Origin: Lachnospiraceae bacterium
GTDB lineage: Bacteria > Bacillota > Clostridia > Lachnospirales > Lachnospiraceae
DNA length: 48,469 nucleotides
Reading direction: 5' to 3'
Assembly: GCA_022796475.1 (NCBI GenBank)
Contig: JAAWIS010000020.1
Span: 1 to 48,469, forward strand
A model generated the notes under the pieces. It was not told the origin of the DNA, did no database searches, and saw nothing but the letters and a program-made list of their open reading frames with translations. The position numbers and the translations under genes were made by a program. The stretch's first letter is position 1. Every line of letters starts with the position of its first letter. This document shows, piece after piece, positions 32,834 to 40,887 of the stretch.

Positions 32834-34904
32834 TTTAATCCTTAGAAACAGCAGCCGCAGCCGCAAGGAAAACGGGCTGTTCTTCAGCTCTCTGGTCATT
32901 TCCATTGTGGCTTTTTATATCATCCTCTCCCTTTCCAAACAGGATGTGATGGTTTTTCTTATGAAACTGGAAAGCAATGCAGTAAACCAGTTGCTGATGA
33001 TAATTCCCGTTTTCTATGGAATCACATTGGGAATCCTGTTTTTCCTAATTTATTTTGCCTGTAACTATCAGCTCCAGCGCCGCAGAAAAGAGTTTGCTGT
33101 CTATCTGATGATGGGGATGTCCGGAAGGAAACTCTTTGCCATGCTTCTTGCAGAAGATCTTTTGAGCAGTATCCTGGCTCTGGTTATTGGACTTCCCATT
33201 GCTGTGCTGCTTTCTGAGCTCATCAGTCTTATCACTGCCAAGCTTGTTGGAATCGGGATCATCGGACACAAATTTACCTTTTCCCTTCCTGCTGTAGGTT
33301 TTACCATTGCCGGGTTTCTTGTTATTAAGCTGACAGCATTTTTAGTCCTCAGCCGTAAAATCAGCCGTCAGGAAATCGGCACTCTTCTGTTTGATTCTTC
33401 TGGAAATAAAACAAAACAGAAGCCTGCATTTGTCCATGGAATTTGGGCAGCCTTAGGCATCATAATGCTGGCAGCCGCCTATGCCATGGCCATTGAAGGA
33501 AGCGTTTGGTATGAAATAGCCACGATGTTTCTTACTCTTTTCCTTGGCTTGTTGGGAACCATGTTTCTGTTCTATGGAATATGGGCAGTAATTGCCCTGC
33601 CCATAAAGGCAGGAAAAGCAAATCAGAACCTTTCTGTATTTACATTCCGTCAAATTCAGGAAAATGTGATTCACCAGTCCCTTTCTATGGCGGTTAGCTC
33701 CCTGCTGATTCTGGCGGCTCTGTGCTGCTTTGGTGTGGGAATTGCCAGCGCCAACCAGCAGGACAAAGAACACATGCTGGATTACACCTTCCGGGATTGT
33801 TCAGCGGAAAATTCCAAAGATTTCTTAACCCGTTTACAGGCTGTACTGATGGAAAACGATCTTGACAGCCAATTCTCCCAGCTCTCTGAAATGCGGATTG
33901 GACACATTTCCACTGCTGAGAATCACCGCAATGAGTTTCAGATGGATTCTGTTATGGAGTCCTTAAGCAGACTTCCCCCATCGGAGGATCGGAATATTCT
34001 TATGAATAATCTAAGCTATGTGGATTATCCCCATCTCATCTGCCTGTCAGATTATAACCGTCTGCTTAAGACTGCCGGTAAACCTGCACTGACACTGGCA
34101 GCGAATGAAGCTGCCGTCTATCAGGATTCCGATTTTACCAATTCATCCAGAACCGCCATGCTAAACAAAATCCTTTCCGGCAGTCCACAGGCCATGATAG
34201 GCAAAAAACCTGTGTATCTAACGGGAGAATGCCAGTCTTTGGATTTAGTAACCGACCGATCGATTACCTTGTTTTTTGCCCTGATCCTGCCTGATGAACA
34301 ATTTTTACATGATACAAAAGGGCATTATGATGTTTATGTCAACGGCATAATGAGCCAGGAAACCACGAAAGACTGCAGCCTGATAACCGCAATCTCTGAC
34401 TTGAACACCCGGCTGGATGGAATGAATCTCCAGGACATAGGCATCGAATATGAAAGCTACCTGCAAACGATAAGCAGGCAGTTGTTCTATATGGTGGCAA
34501 CCAGCTACATTACTATTTATTTAGCCATCATCTTTCTGGTAGTTGCCAATACCATCCTGGGCGTTCAGTTCCTGATGAATCAGCAGAAAACAGGCCGCAG
34601 ATACCAGACACTGGTGCGCCTCGGCGCTGCCTACGAAAATCTTTGTGACTCTGCCCGGAAACAAATCAACTGGTTTATCGGCCTCCCTGTCTTTGTGGCA
34701 TCCGTCAGCAGCTTTTTTGGGGTTAAGGCTCTGTTTCAAAGTTTCCTTTCCTCCCAGGTACAGGGAACACAGGAAGAAATGCTTCTGGTATCTGCCGCTA
34801 TGATTTTTGTACTTTGCGTGGTAGAATATATCTATGTAACTGCCATTAAGGGCTTAAGCGACCGGTACTTGCTGACATTGATGCAGCCCCGGAGAGAAGA
34901 ATAA
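32823..34904 (+). CDS. BceB-like FtsX-family permease
   Basis: A 693-residue membrane protein with about ten helices. The first lies in FFSSLVISIVAFYIILSLS, a group of six follows to about residue 310, then an extracytoplasmic domain of roughly 235 residues (about 315-550) and three final helices. This single large loop between helices 7 and 8 is the hallmark of BceB permeases, where it recognises the peptide-lipid complex. The start at 32823 (GGAGG upstream) overlaps the ATPase gene. It senses flux and activates the downstream kinase in studied systems. Confidence 0.92.
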   Translation: MFSNLILRNSSRSRKENGLFFSSLVISIVAFYIILSLSKQDVMVFLMKLESNAVNQLLMIIPVFYGITLGILFFLIYFACNYQLQRRRKEFAVYLMMGMSGRKLFAMLLAEDLLSSILALVIGLPIAVLLSELISLITAKLVGIGIIGHKFTFSLPAVGFTIAGFLVIKLTAFLVLSRKISRQEIGTLLFDSSGNKTKQKPAFVHGIWAALGIIMLAAAYAMAIEGSVWYEIATMFLTLFLGLLGTMFLFYGIWAVIALPIKAGKANQNLSVFTFRQIQENVIHQSLSMAVSSLLILAALCCFGVGIASANQQDKEHMLDYTFRDCSAENSKDFLTRLQAVLMENDLDSQFSQLSEMRIGHISTAENHRNEFQMDSVMESLSRLPPSEDRNILMNNLSYVDYPHLICLSDYNRLLKTAGKPALTLAANEAAVYQDSDFTNSSRTAMLNKILSGSPQAMIGKKPVYLTGECQSLDLVTDRSITLFFALILPDEQFLHDTKGHYDVYVNGIMSQETTKDCSLITAISDLNTRLDGMNLQDIGIEYESYLQTISRQLFYMVATSYITIYLAIIFLVVANTILGVQFLMNQQKTGRRYQTLVRLGAAYENLCDSARKQINWFIGLPVFVASVSSFFGVKALFQSFLSSQVQGTQEEMLLVSAAMIFVLCVVEYIYVTAIKGLSDRYLLTLMQPRREE

Positions 34905-35026
34905 CCATAGGCTCACAGAATTTTTTTGTAACCCGATTAATTTAGGTACGCCTGACAGAAAATCAGCCCCTAAACAGGTACAGAAAAAGACTCCAAGGAA
35001 CATTAATAAAAGAGGAAGGGCTTGAT

Positions 35027-35704
35027 ATGAAGAGGATTGCAGTTGTAGAGGATGAAGCCTATATGCGGGAAGAGCTTTGCAGTATGCTGAAGAAGGCGGG
35101 ATACCAGGCGTTGGAAGTAACTGCTTTTGAAGATGCTGCCGATCAGTTAGCGGCCCTAACTCCTGACCTGGTAATTCTGGATCTTAATCTGCCGGAAATC
35201 AGCGGCTTCCAGATTTGCCGGGATCTTAAGGGGAAAACCTTCATTCCTATTCTGGTCCTGACTTCCCGTGACCAGATGGCCGACGAATTGCAAGCCCTCC
35301 GGCTTGGAGCGGACGAATACTTGACAAAACCCTGCCGCAAAGAACGGCTGCTGGCCAGAATTGCCAATATTCTCAAACGCTATGAAGGGCGGACCAATCT
35401 TTTAGAAGGGCAGGGGTTTCTGCTGGATCGCGTCACTTACACGTTATATATAAACAACACATCTGTGGTGCTTCCCAAAAATCAGGGAAAACTATTGGAA
35501 ACATTACTTGCAGGAGGAAACAATTTGGTTACAGCAAAGCAGCTTTGCAGAGCACTCTGGAATACTGCAGAGTTTATTGATGAAAATGCCTTACAGGTAA
35601 ATCTGACCCGTCTTAAAAAGACCATGGCAAATTTAGGAATGAAACAAAAAGTAGTGGCTGTCCGTGGATTGGGCTATCGGCTGGAAACAGAGGATATGCC
35701 ATGA
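35027..35704 (+). CDS. OmpR-family response regulator (BceR-like)
   Basis: A 225-residue regulator. The receiver domain carries acidic VVEDE at 7-10, phosphoacceptor Asp52 in LVILDLNLPEISG, the Thr/Ser switch VLTSRD and Lys in LTKPCRKE. The C-terminal winged helix ends VAVRGLGYRLE. Located 122 bp after the permease gene and overlapping the kinase gene by 4 bp. It probably activates the transporter genes through the dyad at 31992-32008. The order transporter-then-regulator differs from many Bacillus loci, where bceRS comes first. Confidence 0.93.
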   Translation: MKRIAVVEDEAYMREELCSMLKKAGYQALEVTAFEDAADQLAALTPDLVILDLNLPEISGFQICRDLKGKTFIPILVLTSRDQMADELQALRLGADEYLTKPCRKERLLARIANILKRYEGRTNLLEGQGFLLDRVTYTLYINNTSVVLPKNQGKLLETLLAGGNNLVTAKQLCRALWNTAEFIDENALQVNLTRLKKTMANLGMKQKVVAVRGLGYRLETEDMP

Positions 35705-36708
35705 AGCAGCTTTGGAAAACCTTAAAACGCTATGCCCCGTGGCTCCTTTTGCTGCTGACCATAGATGCCTTTTTTGCATTGCTTCTCTGGCTTTCCGAGC
35801 GGCAGGCATTTCAGGCTCTTATAGGAATCACTGTATTGGCAAACCTTGTGCTGTTTTCAGCAACTGTGTTGATTTTTCATCTCAGCGGGCAGCAGAAACG
35901 AGTTCTGTTTCGTACTTTTCTATCAGATCCAGATCCGGTAAATACGAAAAAGCTTTTAAGGGCAGTAAGTCAGCAGGAGCGGGAACAGCTCGAACTGCTG
36001 GCTTCTGTTCTGGAGGACAAGCAGATTCGGATTCAGGAAATGGAACAATCTATTCGAGATTACGAAGAATATGTGGAAGGGTGGGTGCATGAAGCAAAAA
36101 CCCCTCTATCCCTGCTCACTATGATTTTGGACAATCGAACGGATGAGCTTTCTCCTCTGCTGCAAGCCAAATTAGACTATGTACGCAGCCAGCTTCAGAA
36201 AGATATTACCCAGATGCTCTACTATGCCCGGCTGGGAAGCAGTACGAAAGATTATCGGTTTGAAACTGTAGAATTAGGAGATGCTGTGGAAGAAGTTCTG
36301 GAGGATTACGCTCCTTTGCTGGAAGAAAAAAAGTTTCTCATCGAAAACCAATTACAGAGTGAAACTGTGTATACCGACCGCCGGGGCCTTCAATTTATGC
36401 TGGGGCAAATCATCAGCAATGCTGTCAAATACAGCAGCAGCAATCCACGGCTCACCATATCCCTTCAGCACTCCACTGCAGCAGAAATTCTGACCATTGC
36501 AGATAATGGTATCGGTATCAAGAGCTACGATCTTCCCTATATTTTTCAGAAAGGTTTTACCGGCGATTCCACGGACAGCCGAAAAAAAGCTACCGGCATG
36601 GGGCTATATTTGACAAAAATGATGGCAGATGCCCTCAATTTGCAGCTAACAGCAGAATCCAGGCCAGAAAAGGGCCTTTCGATTTCGATCCGATTTCCCA
36701 TCGTCTGA
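35701..36708 (+). CDS. BceS-like intramembrane-sensing histidine kinase
   Basis: A 335-residue kinase with two membrane helices (about 12-31 and 40-60) separated by only a few residues, so it has no extracellular sensor; such kinases take their signal from the ABC permease. The DHp motif EGWVHEAKTPLSLLTM has phosphoacceptor His130. The ATPase domain shows N-box IISNAVKYSS, G1 DNGIGIKSYD, F-box FQKGFTG and G2 GMGLYLTKMM. Start and stop of the pair overlap as ATGA. All catalytic residues look intact. Confidence 0.94.
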   Translation: MKQLWKTLKRYAPWLLLLLTIDAFFALLLWLSERQAFQALIGITVLANLVLFSATVLIFHLSGQQKRVLFRTFLSDPDPVNTKKLLRAVSQQEREQLELLASVLEDKQIRIQEMEQSIRDYEEYVEGWVHEAKTPLSLLTMILDNRTDELSPLLQAKLDYVRSQLQKDITQMLYYARLGSSTKDYRFETVELGDAVEEVLEDYAPLLEEKKFLIENQLQSETVYTDRRGLQFMLGQIISNAVKYSSSNPRLTISLQHSTAAEILTIADNGIGIKSYDLPYIFQKGFTGDSTDSRKKATGMGLYLTKMMADALNLQLTAESRPEKGLSISIRFPIV

Positions 36709-36763
36709 TTAACTGACAGAAGAAAACCCGGCTTTTCACGGATTATTGATTGGACAAGCGGCG

Positions 36764-38062
36764 TCACATCTTTATCCCATAAAACTCCAGATATTCTTTC
36801 AATCTGTCAAGATTTTCCAGATAGGAATCCAGTTTTGCCAACGTTTTAAAGTCCCTGTCATACAGCACAATCCAGCCCATATTTCTGGAAACACAGAACA
36901 CCTCTTTTACGGAAAATTTAGCGGCCCGGCCGAACCTGGAAACTGCATGAATCCTTTCTCCGTCTATTTTTACCTGGCATACCTTTCCGATGCGCAAATA
37001 AATAATCCCCATTCCCATCACGGCAAGTTCAAGGATACTAATCGCCCATCCTTCTGCCATAGTCAAAGTCCTAACGTCGATTAGCAGAAAAAGAGCCAGC
37101 CCAATCAATAAGAAAAACCAGCCAATTCCAATAAATCCTATCCGGGTAGAACGTTTTAGGCGAAGGGTAAACTGCTGCTGAGGAACAGAAACTTTTACTG
37201 ATTCCGGATCTGGGCTGGCTTCATCTGGAGAACGCCATCCAACAGGAGCCTTGTGGATTGGAATATTCCTTTGGATCAGCCAGACAAGCAGCAGATCGGC
37301 ATGTTCCATACTGCCTGCAAATTTAGCCAGCACCTGATAATTCTTGTCATAAATTACATTACACCCTCCGGAAGGACCCAGCACCACACCGGCAATATCA
37401 TGAACAGAACAAATGCGGTCTTTGCGAAACCGGCTTTTCCACTGAAGGCTGCTGCCCTCCACGATGATACGGGTTCCTGGTGCAAAGCGGCTGTGTACAA
37501 CAAAGCACACTGGCGGATTTTTATTAGGAAGTTTCTCCGGAAGCAGGTTGTAGGAAGCGCCGCCGGCATTTGCGTATGCTATATGCCATGGCCCCCTTTT
37601 CCAGTCTGCATAAGTCAGCAAAGTCCTTCTGGTGAAGAAAAAACCAGTAAGCCCTATACCGTCGCATAAAAGCAGCAGCTTAAAGGTCATGCTCCACCGC
37701 CGGTTCCAGTCATCCGCTGTTAATTGCGTTTCGGAAAGGGCAGCAGGCAGCAGGACTGATATTACCACCCAAAGGGAACAAGCTAATAGAGTGCAGATTC
37801 CTACCGTAACATAGGCGGCAGTTTTCGAACGCCGTCCATGGAACAGGCGGTAAAATCCCCCGATTACCAGTCCTGCAAAAAGCTGGAGGGTGATGCTGAA
37901 TCTTTCTATCTGATACAGCCAGCATAACAGCAGCACCAGAATGCAGACAAACATCCCTACAGCACTTCCTAAAATGCCGCCAAGAACACTGCCCTGCAGC
38001 TTGGGACACGCTTCAAAATTGGGGTATTCTTCATGATGCGATGGATTGAAATATTCTGACAT
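36764..38062 (-). CDS. membrane protein of unknown function with a duplicated PH-like module
   Basis: A 432-residue protein not matched to a family I can name. Four or so helices occupy the N-terminal 160 residues, a soluble stretch follows (about 160-300), then two further helices (about 310-360) and a soluble C-terminus. Two segments look like diverged copies: VIYDKNYQVLAKFAGSMEHA near 233-252 and IVLYDRDFKTLAKLDSYLEN near 398-417, each followed by an amphipathic helix. Together they resemble bacterial PH-like domains anchored to the membrane. AAGGAGGT lies before the start. It is convergent with the BceS-like kinase and 64 bp upstream of nothing on its own strand, so it is probably monocistronic. 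Confidence 0.8.
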   Translation of the reverse strand: MSEYFNPSHHEEYPNFEACPKLQGSVLGGILGSAVGMFVCILVLLLCWLYQIERFSITLQLFAGLVIGGFYRLFHGRRSKTAAYVTVGICTLLACSLWVVISVLLPAALSETQLTADDWNRRWSMTFKLLLLCDGIGLTGFFFTRRTLLTYADWKRGPWHIAYANAGGASYNLLPEKLPNKNPPVCFVVHSRFAPGTRIIVEGSSLQWKSRFRKDRICSVHDIAGVVLGPSGGCNVIYDKNYQVLAKFAGSMEHADLLLVWLIQRNIPIHKAPVGWRSPDEASPDPESVKVSVPQQQFTLRLKRSTRIGFIGIGWFFLLIGLALFLLIDVRTLTMAEGWAISILELAVMGMGIIYLRIGKVCQVKIDGERIHAVSRFGRAAKFSVKEVFCVSRNMGWIVLYDRDFKTLAKLDSYLENLDRLKEYLEFYGIKM

Positions 38063-38126
38063 CCAGCAACCTCCTTAATCCCTTAGATTGTTTACTGGAA
38101 AATTTTAGAAGTTTTCTAATATTTTT

Positions 38127-38690
38127 CTAAAAAATCCCATAAATCACCACCCCAAAACAGGCTGACAGCAAAATCAATTGAAGGGGCGGCAACCGTTTTT
38201 GAAACCACTTCTTCCATATTGCCATAGCAGCAATCAACAGCAAAACTATAACCAAATTTCGGATATCCGGCCTTATGCCGGGAAATGAAAGGAAACATAC
38301 GCTGGCTGTCATATAAGCGCCGGTAGCAAGGATAATACCGGCAATGCAGGGTTTTACTCCTCTTAGCACCGCTTGAATATATTTGTTTTTCACTGCTGTT
38401 TTTAAAAGGGCTGTAAGCAGCAGAATAATGAAAAAAGAAGGGAAAACAACTGCCAGGGTAGCCGCTGCTGCTCCCCAAAATCCTGCCTGGCTGCTTCCCA
38501 CATAAGTTGCAAGATTTACCATAATTGGCCCAGGGGTGCTTTCGCTAACCGCAATCAGATAGGTTAGCTCTTCCTCTCCCATCCATCCATAAGACAGCAC
38601 TACATCACGAATCAGAGGAATTGCTCCATAAGCACCGCCAAAAGCAAAGCATCCTACTTTTAAAAATCCTAAAAATAATTCCAGCAGCAT
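38127..38690 (-). CDS. chromate transporter family protein (half-size, second subunit)
   Basis: A 187-residue membrane protein of the CHR family. It shows the amino-terminal pattern FLKVGCFAFGGAYGAIPLI and the loop ESTPGPIMVNLATYVGSSQAG typical of one CHR domain, with about five or six helices. Short CHR proteins work as pairs. The partner gene ends 4 bp upstream, and the binding site GGAGGGG lies inside that gene, so translation is coupled. Substrates of such pairs are chromate or sulfate-like oxyanions in characterised cases; the in vivo substrate here is unknown. Confidence 0.92.
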   Translation of the reverse strand: MLLELFLGFLKVGCFAFGGAYGAIPLIRDVVLSYGWMGEEELTYLIAVSESTPGPIMVNLATYVGSSQAGFWGAAAATLAVVFPSFFIILLLTALLKTAVKNKYIQAVLRGVKPCIAGIILATGAYMTASVCFLSFPGIRPDIRNLVIVLLLIAAMAIWKKWFQKRLPPLQLILLSACFGVVIYGIF

Positions 38691-38694
38691 CCGG

Positions 38695-39279
38695 TTATTT
38701 CCCCTCCTTCCCTCTTATATGCTCCTGCAGAATAAACATAGCCAAACTGACAGCGCCTGCAAGCAGCATCAAACTGACCGTGGAAAAATTCCATGAAAAA
38801 ATATGGATAAAAAACATGACTCCAAAGGATCCGGCCATAATCGCCATCGGCAGGGCTTTCTTCTGCATTTTTTTAATCATAGAAACCGCCCCATTCCAGA
38901 TTAAAATTCCTACTGCTGCCTTTATTCCCTTAAACCCATTGGCAATCAGCCTGATTTCTAAAAAACGGTCAAAAAACAGAGAAATTATAAAAATAATGAG
39001 AAATGAAGGCAGAATCACACCCAAGGTGGCGCTGAGAGCGCCCAAAAGACCTGCCTGTTGGTATCCGACAAAGGTAGCGCAGTTAATGGCAATCGGCCCA
39101 GGAGTTGATTCAGCAATAATGGTTACATTAAACATATCATCATGAGTAATCCACTGCTTCCTGTCCACACAAATATCTTCAATGATGGAAATCATGGCAT
39201 AACCGCCGCCAAAGGTAAAGGCGCCGATTTTCATAAATGTAAAAAATAACTCCTTTTTGATCCCTTTTCCTTTTTCCAT
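38695..39279 (-). CDS. chromate transporter family protein (half-size, first subunit)
   Basis: A 194-residue CHR-domain membrane protein with FMKIGAFTFGGGYAMISII and IAESTPGPIAINCATFVGYQ. It is the first of the two-gene unit. The Met start at 39279 is the only in-frame ATG, but AAGGAGG lies 16 bases upstream, which is far. An in-frame ATT three codons earlier would have better spacing, so the start deserves caution. A promoter 150 bp upstream is plausible. Confidence 0.9.
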   Translation of the reverse strand: MEKGKGIKKELFFTFMKIGAFTFGGGYAMISIIEDICVDRKQWITHDDMFNVTIIAESTPGPIAINCATFVGYQQAGLLGALSATLGVILPSFLIIFIISLFFDRFLEIRLIANGFKGIKAAVGILIWNGAVSMIKKMQKKALPMAIMAGSFGVMFFIHIFSWNFSTVSLMLLAGAVSLAMFILQEHIRGKEGK

Positions 39280-39425
39280 AACGTAAATTCAAATGCCTCC
39301 TTACAGTTGGAACGGATTGGCTATGTTCCTTATCCAGCTTTTTACATGATATCTTGTGTTCTGCACATACTACGCTTTCGGGCTGCACACTCGCTGACGC
39401 TCGGTGCGGTATCATCTCTGTAGGG

Positions 39426-39456
39426 ATTATAGCATAAATTATTAGAATATTATCAA
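39426..39456 (-). promoter_or_regulatory. putative promoter of the chromate transporter pair
   Basis: Minus strand TTGATA (39451-39456), 19-bp spacer, extended -10 TGCTATAAT with TATAAT at 39426-39431. The spacer has no dyad. Confidence 0.5.
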
Positions 39457-39561
39457 GTCTTTTTAATCAAAACGGCTGATTTGAAAAATAACACGATTAT
39501 AAAATTCAGGAATCAAAAATACATTGGCTCCCAACTTGTGTCCTCAGAAAGGTTATGGTAA

Positions 39562-40458
39562 TATGAACGTGTATGCAATCGCAAACAGCAGCGTGTTTTT
39601 TCAGATTATGGAAATTGTATTAGTAAAATTGAAAAAATATTTACATTTGCACAAAGCTACAATGAAAAAGCAAATATAAGTTATAAAAAGGCAGAAATAA
39701 TGCTTTTGGACGCTTTGCACATGTCTAATTTTATGCCTATAGAAAGAAATGTTGCAATCAAAAACTTCTCTGACAGCTTTGGTACAAGCGGCAGATTAGA
39801 TGCGGAATATTATCAAACAAAATATGATACTCTGTTTGCAAAGCTGTCAGCGGTGAGAACGTATCTTTTGGGGGATTTAGTTTGGATAAAAAAATCTGTA
39901 GAACCAGGCAGTGACGAATATCTTTCAGAAGGCATTCCATTTGTTCGTGTATCAAATTTATCTAAATATGGACTTTCTGAACCAGAATTTCATTTGGGTA
40001 GAATACCATTCGCACATATGAATCTGCAACCTAAAAAAGATACTATTTTGCTCTCAAAAGATGGTAGTGTGGGGATTGCATATAAGGCAGAAAAAGATTT
40101 GGATATTGTGACTTCGGGTGCTATTCTGCATTTAGAGCTTAAAACCAATCAATTTTTGCCAGATTATTTGACACTGGTGCTAAATTCACTGATAGTAAAA
40201 ATGCAAGCGGAAAGAGATGCAGGAGGATCAATTATTCTACACTGGAAGCCATCTGAAATTGAAAAGATAGTTATTCCATGGTTGCCAGTTGACAAACAAG
40301 AACAGATTTCTTGTATCATTCAGAAGAGCTTTTCCTTGCGTAGAGAAAGTAAAGAACTTTTGGAAAGAGCAAAACAGGTTGTGGAAATGGCAATAGAGAA
40401 AGATGAACAAACAGCGATGGATTGGCTAAGCAGCCTCAAATCAACACCACCGGCTTAG
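39562..40458 (+). pseudogene. 5'-truncated type I restriction specificity subunit (hsdS remnant)
   Basis: The frame is open from 39562 (after a stop at 39559) but has no credible start until an ATG at 39700. Residues encoded before that ATG (ISKIEKIFTFAQSYNEKANI, then SYKKAEIMLLDAL) are the central conserved helix of HsdS. The second target-recognition domain follows from GRLDAEYYQTKYD through SKDGSVGIAYKAE and IEKIVIPWLPVDKQEQI, with the C-terminal helix KELLERAKQVVEMAIEK. The first TRD is missing, and no hsdM or hsdR lies in the window. The last three sense codons are supplied by the hairpin at 40447-40465. The fragment is AT-rich compared with flanking genes. Confidence 0.8.
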
Positions 40459-40465
40459 CCGGTGG
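40447..40465. mobile_element. IS200/IS605-like end hairpin (scar)
   Basis: A perfect 9-bp stem CCACCGGCT/AGCCGGTGG with a single central base, of the type found at IS200/IS605 ends. It contains the stop codon of the hsdS remnant. No transposase or tnpB remains nearby. Confidence 0.45.
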
Positions 40466-40587
40466 CTTACTGCTGCATCTGAATCCTTTTTTGTCTGGTT
40501 TGACCAAAACATCACTTAATAGAACACATTTCTTAAATCACCTGATACAGCAAATAACTAAAAAGAGTAATTTTTATAATTTATGCA

Positions 40588-40779
40588 ATGCCTGACCTGC
40601 AGTATTTTGATGACTGCTACATTGTTACTGGACACACTCCCACAAAATTTATCAACAAGAATTCTCCCGGAAAAATTTATCAGAAAAGCCATCATATCGC
40701 CATTGACTGCGGGGCAGTATTCAGAAATCCTCTGGGATGCATTTGTTTGGATACATTAGAAGAATTTTATATAGGGTAG
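40588..40779 (+). pseudogene. C-terminal fragment of a calcineurin-like phosphoesterase
   Basis: A 63-residue frame: [20 protein letters not shown], then [20 protein letters not shown] and [10 protein letters not shown]. This is the C-terminal end of PrpA/ApaH-like serine/threonine phosphatases, with the metal-binding GHT and the D-C-G block. The N-terminal catalytic half (GDxHG, GDxxDRG, GNHE) is missing, and stops lie upstream in the frame at 40555. No ribosome binding site is evident. A decayed gene, consistent with deletion next to the IS-like hairpin. Confidence 0.7.
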
Positions 40780-40887
40780 CTGTTTGCAGTTACCTGTCTG
40801 TGGTTTTATCCTTTCCTGCCAACCTTATAGCATAACTTACATTCATAAGTTTTTCGTGTATGTTGTATGCCTGTCTAATACCACCTT

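Noticed and set aside
39426-39456. Second MerR-type promoter (19-bp spacer) before the chromate transporters
   Set aside because: The spacer has no dyad and the -10 is of the extended TGnTATAAT type, which explains function without an activator.
39562-40458. A functional type I restriction-modification system
   Set aside because: No hsdM or hsdR in the window, and the specificity gene lacks its first recognition domain and start.
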